From a candidate division GN15 bacterium (GTDB lineage: Bacteria; Zixibacteria; MSB-5A5; GN15; FEB-12), in assembly GCA_014729205.1 (NCBI GenBank), contig WJKG01000286.1:1-9909 (forward strand): a stretch of 9,909 nucleotides of DNA, given 5' to 3'. Under the pieces are notes generated by a model. The model searched no databases. It saw only the letters and a list, made by a program, of their open reading frames with translations, and was not told where the DNA came from. A program made the position numbers and the translations under genes. Shown piece by piece: positions 6,335-9,909 of the stretch (positions within the stretch are counted from its first letter, which is position 1; each line of letters begins with the position of its first letter).

Positions 6335-7412
6335 TCTTGTAGCGCTCGAACAGTTGGCCCCATTCCGTCTTGGAATATTTGCGGATTATGCTTTTGCCCA
6401 CAGTGGGATACCAGAACCAGTCGTGGTAGATGTTGCTTGCCATCGGTGCCCACACCACCAGCGGCGAGTGCAACGCGACTTTCTCAAGGAAGCGTAGCGG
6501 GCCCTTGCGGAGCAGTTGGTCGCCCCATATCACGAAAGATTTCTTGGTGTGAAAATGGAAGTTGATTTCGGAGATATCCTCACCCAAAATCTCGATTTCC
6601 CGCATGTCTGCTACCCCCAGTCCGCGTTCCTGGCACATGCGAAGGTAGGGGATACTTAACGGATCGAAGCCCATCAGTTTGGCCGCGACGGCATCGATTG
6701 CCACCTGGTCTGCAGAGGCGAGAATCAGGTTTTTCGAGTGTGGAATCATGGTACGCGGCCCGGCTCCATCGCCGGCTACGGTACCGTCCATCACTGCCAG
6801 AATATTCGGATGAAGCTGCTTCTGCATCAGCATCAAATCGACCAGGACCTCGTGCATGTACTTGTGGGCGTAATGGCGCACTTCTTTGAGCAGGCCGCCG
6901 AAACTGTTCTTGATAGCCCCGGTGGTCGTGGAATGCCCGTGCGTTTTTACCGTCGGCAGGTGGATAATCTGTTTGCCAACATACATTTTCGGGATTTCGA
7001 TCCCTTCCGGGAAGATCTCGTTGAGCTTCAGTAGCTGATCCCCGAAATCAAACACCTCCCACTCCACCTCGGGCAGGGCAGTAAATCCAAGGCCATACTT
7101 GTCCAGTATCGGCATCCAGAGGTTGTTCCGCGCCCCCTTGTGGGGGTTGGTGACCACCGTTTTGTTCTCGAGCGGGAACAGTTTATCGGGTGCGTACCCA
7201 TCCTCGACCATAGTTTTGACCAGACCTTCTACCTGCCAGGGCTGGGAGGAACAGGCGGGGAAGTACTTGGTCCAGGAGAGGTTCAGTTTTAACAGGGTGT
7301 CTTCGGACTTGTCGATAATCGATTGATAATCAATAAGTTCCAGCAGTTTTCGGTAGTCGGCGACAACCTTCTCGGCGTTGGTACGTACTACAGCTACTCT
7401 AGCGTTTGCCAT
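6324..7412 (-). CDS. DUF362 domain-containing protein
   Basis: This 362-residue protein fits PF04015. Typical family segments appear in order: LLKLNLSW (40-47, the 'KpN' region), HLPTVKTHGHSTTTGAIKNSFGG (151-173, the conserved K-T-H and G-x-x-K-N), AVMDGTVAGDGAGPR (206-220) and ASADQVAIDAVAAKLMGFDP (232-251). The biochemical role of the family is not established. Many relatives carry a C-terminal ferredoxin domain; here there is none. Cysteines are few (Cys54 and Cys260 are visible), so this copy should not bind an Fe-S cluster by itself. No signal peptide or membrane helix is evident, suggesting a cytoplasmic protein. The ATG has GAGG close in front and GGGAG further up. A strong promoter at 7450-7478 drives it alone. 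The C-terminal 80 residues (aromatic, Trp-rich) are not part of any motif I know. Confidence 0.88.
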   Translation of the reverse strand: MANARVAVVRTNAEKVVADYRKLLELIDYQSIIDKSEDTLLKLNLSWTKYFPACSSQPWQVEGLVKTMVEDGYAPDKLFPLENKTVVTNPHKGARNNLWMPILDKYGLGFTALPEVEWEVFDFGDQLLKLNEIFPEGIEIPKMYVGKQIIHLPTVKTHGHSTTTGAIKNSFGGLLKEVRHYAHKYMHEVLVDLMLMQKQLHPNILAVMDGTVAGDGAGPRTMIPHSKNLILASADQVAIDAVAAKLMGFDPLSIPYLRMCQERGLGVADMREIEILGEDISEINFHFHTKKSFVIWGDQLLRKGPLRFLEKVALHSPLVVWAPMASNIYHDWFWYPTVGKSIIRKYSKTEWGQLFERYKKGA

Positions 7413-7449
7413 GAGCCTCGATGCTCCCGTTGGATGTTAAACAGCGGGG

Positions 7450-7478
7450 AATATACCCCGGAAGGTTAAACAAGTCAA
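7450..7478 (-). promoter_or_regulatory. Sigma70-like promoter for the DUF362 gene with -10 inside a palindrome
   Basis: On the minus strand TTGACT (7478-7473), a 17-nt spacer, then TATATT (7455-7450). The predicted start near 7443 leaves a leader of about 30 nt. The -10 box is flanked exactly by CGGGG and CCCCG (7445-7460), a 5-bp inverted repeat that could be an operator. Confidence 0.6.
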
Positions 7479-7480
7479 TC

Positions 7481-7496
7481 GCTGACAAGTGTCGGC
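7481..7496. repeat. Imperfect 16-bp palindrome upstream of the DUF362 promoter
   Basis: GCTGACAAGTGTCGGC reads as GCTGACA / TGTCGGC half-sites around a 2-bp centre, with one mismatch to perfect symmetry. It lies 2 bp upstream of the -35 box of the DUF362 promoter, a position suited to an activator or repressor site. Confidence 0.3.
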
Positions 7497-7680
7497 AAAA
7501 CCCGAGATTTCGGCTAAAATCCTTGCCTGACGTGTCGATTAGTATTACGTTGAGCAGTCTACAACGTGACTGAATGCAAATTCTCTGATGTAGATGGGTC
7601 GCGAGAAAGGATGGACGACCGAGCTTTGAGCAAGGGCTCATTATCATCGCTATCCTGCGGTGTAGTAATGGTTTTTCTTG

Positions 7681-7709
7681 TTGACACTGTATGTGAGCCC
7701 GCATAGCTT
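7681..7709 (+). promoter_or_regulatory. Possible promoter for a long leader of the gene at 8046
   Basis: A perfect TTGACA (7681-7686) is followed after 17 nt by TAGCTT (7704-7709), which keeps T1, A2 and T6 of the -10 consensus. It would give a leader of about 330 nt containing the short frame at 7898. A closer alternative is TTGAAA (7964-7969) with CATAAG (7988-7993) at 18-nt spacing. Confidence 0.28.
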
Positions 7710-7882
7710 TCTGCCCCAACGTGGAAAAGGCTGTTTGAGGCGTGCGAAGTCTCGGTTCTTCGCAAGAAAAGGGTAATGAAATCGGCTGATCTACCGATCA
7801 TTATAGGGACCGAGATACTGTAGCACATGCTGAACCAGGGTGTCTGAATTCGGCAGGATTGTCAGGGACGACAAGAAGACAC

Positions 7883-7889
7883 AAGGAGG
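7883..7889 (+). promoter_or_regulatory. Near-perfect Shine-Dalgarno without an ATG
   Basis: AAGGAGG is the strongest ribosome-binding sequence in the window. The only start-like codon at proper spacing (8 nt) is TTG at 7898; ATT at 7897 begins an overlapping frame. Confidence 0.45.
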
Positions 7890-7897
7890 AAGACCCA

Positions 7898-7978
7898 TTG
7901 TACTACGACGGACTGAGCAAATCCTTCCCCGGCAGGGGCCCCAAAAAAAAACTTTTCATTCCATTGAAAAACAGGTAG
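7898..7978 (+). CDS. Possible short ORF, 26 codons, TTG start
   Basis: Reading from TTG at 7898 gives 26 residues (YYDGLSKSFPGRGP, then KKK and LFIPLKNR), ending in TAG at 7976-7978. It is basic, with no signal peptide or membrane helix. Support comes only from the AAGGAGG 8 nt upstream; no homologue is known to me. Codons 16-18 are AAA AAA AAA within a run of nine A. The run would be a natural place for ribosome or polymerase slippage into the +1 frame, which stays open to TGA at 7984-7986. That stop overlaps an ATG at 7983 that is in frame with the large lipoprotein. It could be a leader peptide, a small protein or chance. Confidence 0.28.
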   Translation: MYYDGLSKSFPGRGPKKKLFIPLKNR

Positions 7979-8030
7979 GTAAATGAACATAAGGACAAAG
8001 AAAAGGGAACTTCTAAACCCAATTGTTTTC

Positions 8031-8036
8031 AAGGAG
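8031..8036 (+). promoter_or_regulatory. Shine-Dalgarno for the large lipoprotein
   Basis: AAGGAG lies 9 nt before the ATG at 8046. It favours this start over the in-frame ATG at 7983, which would add 21 residues before the signal peptide. Confidence 0.65.
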
Positions 8037-8045
8037 ATTTTCAGG

Positions 8046-9909
8046 ATGAAGCGCAACACCAAATTCCTATTGGCGCTCGTGTTTTCGATGAGCGCATTGG
8101 TAGGACTGGGAATGTTCACGGGTTGCGGTGAGGATACGACCACCGTCACCAACACCAACCCGCCAGAATCCCAGGATTCCGTTGTCGGTACTGCGCACGG
8201 TCAGGTGCAGGATGCCTGGAATGGCGCCCTGCTCGAATCCGTGTGGGTGTACTGGACTCACAAGGGGACCAAGGACTCGGCCATGACCGATGCTAACGGT
8301 CTGTGGACCACCGGTCCGACCCTCTCGCCCGGTGACTTTAATTTCACCTTCACTATCAACGGTTATGCCACTGCTCTGCAGCAAGGCACCATCCGTACCG
8401 TTGATGACCTCGCTGAAGACCCGAACGGCGGGTACACCGACGAGGCTGTTGTCGATGTCGACATGTACCCCATGAACGGTGGTCTTCAGGGCCGTCTGTA
8501 CGAAGCCCTGCCGACCGGAGCCCCCAAGGAAGGCGCTCTCGAGTTCAAGCTCGATGATCCGAACCTGCTGGGTGTCGTTTCGGGTGTGACCGTAACTCTG
8601 GACTATTCAGAGTTCAACATCGTCCCGAACAAGTACACGACGACTACCGACGAGACCGGTATGTTCTCGTTCACCAACGTTCCGGCCGCTATCAACGAGG
8701 ACCTGGACGGCGATGGTAACGACGAACGCGTCAACCTCAAGACTGCTGCCTTTGAGTCGGGCGGCCAGACCTTCGGTGCCACGTCCTACGACGAGACCAC
8801 GGGTCTGCCGGATCTGACTTCCGGTATGACGGTCTCCGTGCCGAACATCTACGCCCCGGTACAGGGTGAGGCCCAGATCGACCTGAGCTTTGCTCCGGTC
8901 GTGCTGGAGTACAATTTCATCGGTGGTGAGTTCGGTGTGCAGGATAACATCGAGATCAGTTTCTCCGATGCAATGGACGAAGCCCAGACCACCTTCGTGC
9001 TGAAGGATGGTCCGCTGGTTGCTGGCGCTCCGAGTGGTGCCGCGGTTCCGTTCACCAAGACCTGGGCTGCCGACAGCAAGTCAGCGACCATTGATCCGGC
9101 GACGCCGCTGGAGACCGGTTCGACCTACTCGATCCAGGTCGACGGTAAGTCTGCCGACGGTCGTACGTTGCAGGATGCCGATGGCACTGCTGACTTCAAC
9201 CGCAACCTGAACACTCAGGCCGGTATTGAGCTGCTGTCCGCCAACTTCGTCGAATTCGGCGCTGGTGTGGACGATTTCGCTCTCGATGCCAATGTCTGGC
9301 TCGTGTTTGATAAGACTCTGGATACTACCGTCAGCGGTACCATGGTCAAGCTGCTTGACCAGACCGACGGTGGCACTCCGGTCGAAATCGTCTGGACCAA
9401 CCCGGGCGACACGATCAAGATCGATCCGGTTGAGCCGCTGTTCACCAACCACGAGTACAAGGTAGATTTCAAAGTCTACTCTACTCTGCCGGGTGACTAT
9501 GCCAGTGACGATGAGGATCTGGCCGGTATTACCTTTACGACGCTGAATACGGCGACGATTCCGGCCGCCGTGACTGGCTTCGAACTGAACTACGTGGGTA
9601 CGAAGAAGTTTGACTTCGACGATACCGACGTCAAGTTCAAGTGGGCCCCGGTTACCGGTGCTGACTACTACGAGGTCTATGCCAAGAACAACAAGGGTGC
9701 GACCAACTTCGTGAAGGTCGATACGGTCAATCATGCCGACCACCTGACCAGCCAGGTCACCACGGTCGACTTTACCGATACCCTGGCCGCTGGCGGCTAT
9801 CCTGTGCTGAAGACCTTCGATATCTATAGCGATGATAAGAAGAACAACGGCACCGACCGCCTCTTCACGCCGTTCACCGATGGTGCTCAGGTTACCTTCA
9901 AGGTGCGTG
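8046..9909 (+). CDS. Large multidomain Ig-like lipoprotein (3' end beyond window)
   Basis: The frame is open from ATG at 8046 to the window edge: 621 residues and no stop. The signal peptide MKRNTKFLLALVFSMSALVG continues to a lipobox-like FTGC with Cys27, then Gly-Glu-Asp and a Thr/Asn/Pro linker. Likely domains in order: a carboxypeptidase-regulatory-like beta-sandwich (about 47-112, with TDANGLW); a second (about 145-215, with TTDETGMFSFTNVPA); a DLDGDGND loop (219-226) resembling a calcium-binding DxDxDG site; two SbsA/Big_5-like Ig domains (about 284-388, with ISFSDAMD, and 393-502, with VFDKTLD); and a possible fibronectin-III-like module from about 505 (VKFKWAPVTGADYYEVY). Such proteins are typically secreted or surface-anchored binding or structural proteins; ligand unknown. 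Lysine is coded AAG in 26 of 28 cases by my count, and Gly is mostly GGT/GGC, consistent with strong expression. It lies alone behind a 633-bp gap. Confidence 0.87.
   Translation, partial: MKRNTKFLLALVFSMSALVGLGMFTGCGEDTTTVTNTNPPESQDSVVGTAHGQVQDAWNGALLESVWVYWTHKGTKDSAMTDANGLWTTGPTLSPGDFNFTFTINGYATALQQGTIRTVDDLAEDPNGGYTDEAVVDVDMYPMNGGLQGRLYEALPTGAPKEGALEFKLDDPNLLGVVSGVTVTLDYSEFNIVPNKYTTTTDETGMFSFTNVPAAINEDLDGDGNDERVNLKTAAFESGGQTFGATSYDETTGLPDLTSGMTVSVPNIYAPVQGEAQIDLSFAPVVLEYNFIGGEFGVQDNIEISFSDAMDEAQTTFVLKDGPLVAGAPSGAAVPFTKTWAADSKSATIDPATPLETGSTYSIQVDGKSADGRTLQDADGTADFNRNLNTQAGIELLSANFVEFGAGVDDFALDANVWLVFDKTLDTTVSGTMVKLLDQTDGGTPVEIVWTNPGDTIKIDPVEPLFTNHEYKVDFKVYSTLPGDYASDDEDLAGITFTTLNTATIPAAVTGFELNYVGTKKFDFDDTDVKFKWAPVTGADYYEVYAKNNKGATNFVKVDTVNHADHLTSQVTTVDFTDTLAAGGYPVLKTFDIYSDDKKNNGTDRLFTPFTDGAQVTFKVR

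Larger units (their letters stand above)
7413..8045. other. Long intergenic region (633 bp)
   Basis: This is the largest gap in the window, between divergent genes. It holds the DUF362 promoter and two palindromes at its left end. Small inverted repeats follow: ACGTTG/CAACGT (7547-7552/7562-7567), TGAGC/GCTCA (7627-7631/7636-7640) and TGCGAAG/CTTCGCA (7743-7749/7758-7764). A consensus TTGACA lies at 7681, and the right end has a possible short reading frame and an A9 run (7943-7951). Longer minus-strand frames here (for example 7559-7828) have no ribosome site and no recognisable protein character. I recognise no known riboswitch or structural RNA family. A long leader or small RNA for the gene at 8046 remains possible. 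Confidence 0.5.

Noticed and set aside
5881..6453. 190-codon minus-strand frame
   Set aside because: Spans the ends of two well-supported genes in the wrong frame and gives a low-credibility His/Arg-rich product.
7743..7764. 7-bp hairpin considered as an intrinsic terminator
   Set aside because: No U-tract follows on either strand and no gene ends nearby.
7399..7828. Two overlapping minus-strand frames (106 and 89 codons) in the intergenic gap
   Set aside because: No ribosome site, no domain character, and the first overlaps the DUF362 start and its promoter.
7943..7951. A9 run as a phase-variation tract
   Set aside because: It lies outside any well-supported gene and nine bases is short for a phase-variable tract; kept only as a possible slip site in the short frame.
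9081..9743. 220-codon minus-strand frame opposite the large lipoprotein
   Set aside because: Antisense shadow caused by strong GNC codon bias of the plus-strand gene, whose own frame is open and shows clear Ig-like domains.

Overview
The window looks like bacterial chromosome, probably from an uncultivated Gram-negative lineage. This is an inference. Four of the genes encode predicted lipoproteins, several with an acidic stretch straight after the lipidated cysteine. Intergenic gaps carry sigma70-like promoters and GC-rich hairpin terminators, and the composition is moderately GC-rich. A Zixibacteria-like or other FCB-related candidate phylum would fit, but no marker gene here proves it. I see no tRNA, rRNA, CRISPR array, IS element or phage gene.

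Layout. Positions 1-101 hold the last codons of a probable aldo/keto reductase (+). At 151-654 is a DinB-family four-helix protein (+). A hairpin at 679-712 separates it from a convergent gene, 739-2526 (-), a lipoprotein made almost entirely of about 14 'AVGxxG...SxDGxxW' beta-propeller repeats. A divergent promoter region of about 250 bp leads into an AI-2E/PerM-type permease (2780-3865, +). Next come two plus-strand lipoproteins: 4088-5029, with a striking Asp-Thr hexad repeat, and 5200-6294, a WD40/YVTN-like propeller. A DUF362 protein lies convergently at 6324-7412 (-) behind a good promoter whose -10 box sits inside a palindrome. The largest non-coding gap (7413-8045) contains a possible 26-codon reading frame with a near-perfect Shine-Dalgarno. 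From 8046 to the window end runs a large multidomain secreted lipoprotein (CarboxypepD_reg-like, two Big_5/SbsA-like Ig domains, a possible FN3-like module), cut off by the window edge.

How they fit together. No metabolic pathway or defence system is visible. The common theme is the cell envelope: four repeat-rich or Ig-like lipoproteins within 8 kb, plus a multispanning permease. The genes are separated by terminators and individual promoters rather than packed as one operon, so this is a neighbourhood of independently expressed surface proteins rather than a single machine. The most unusual elements are the Asp-Thr hexad lipoprotein, the probable double propeller with swapped closing strand, and the short TTG-initiated frame upstream of the large surface protein.
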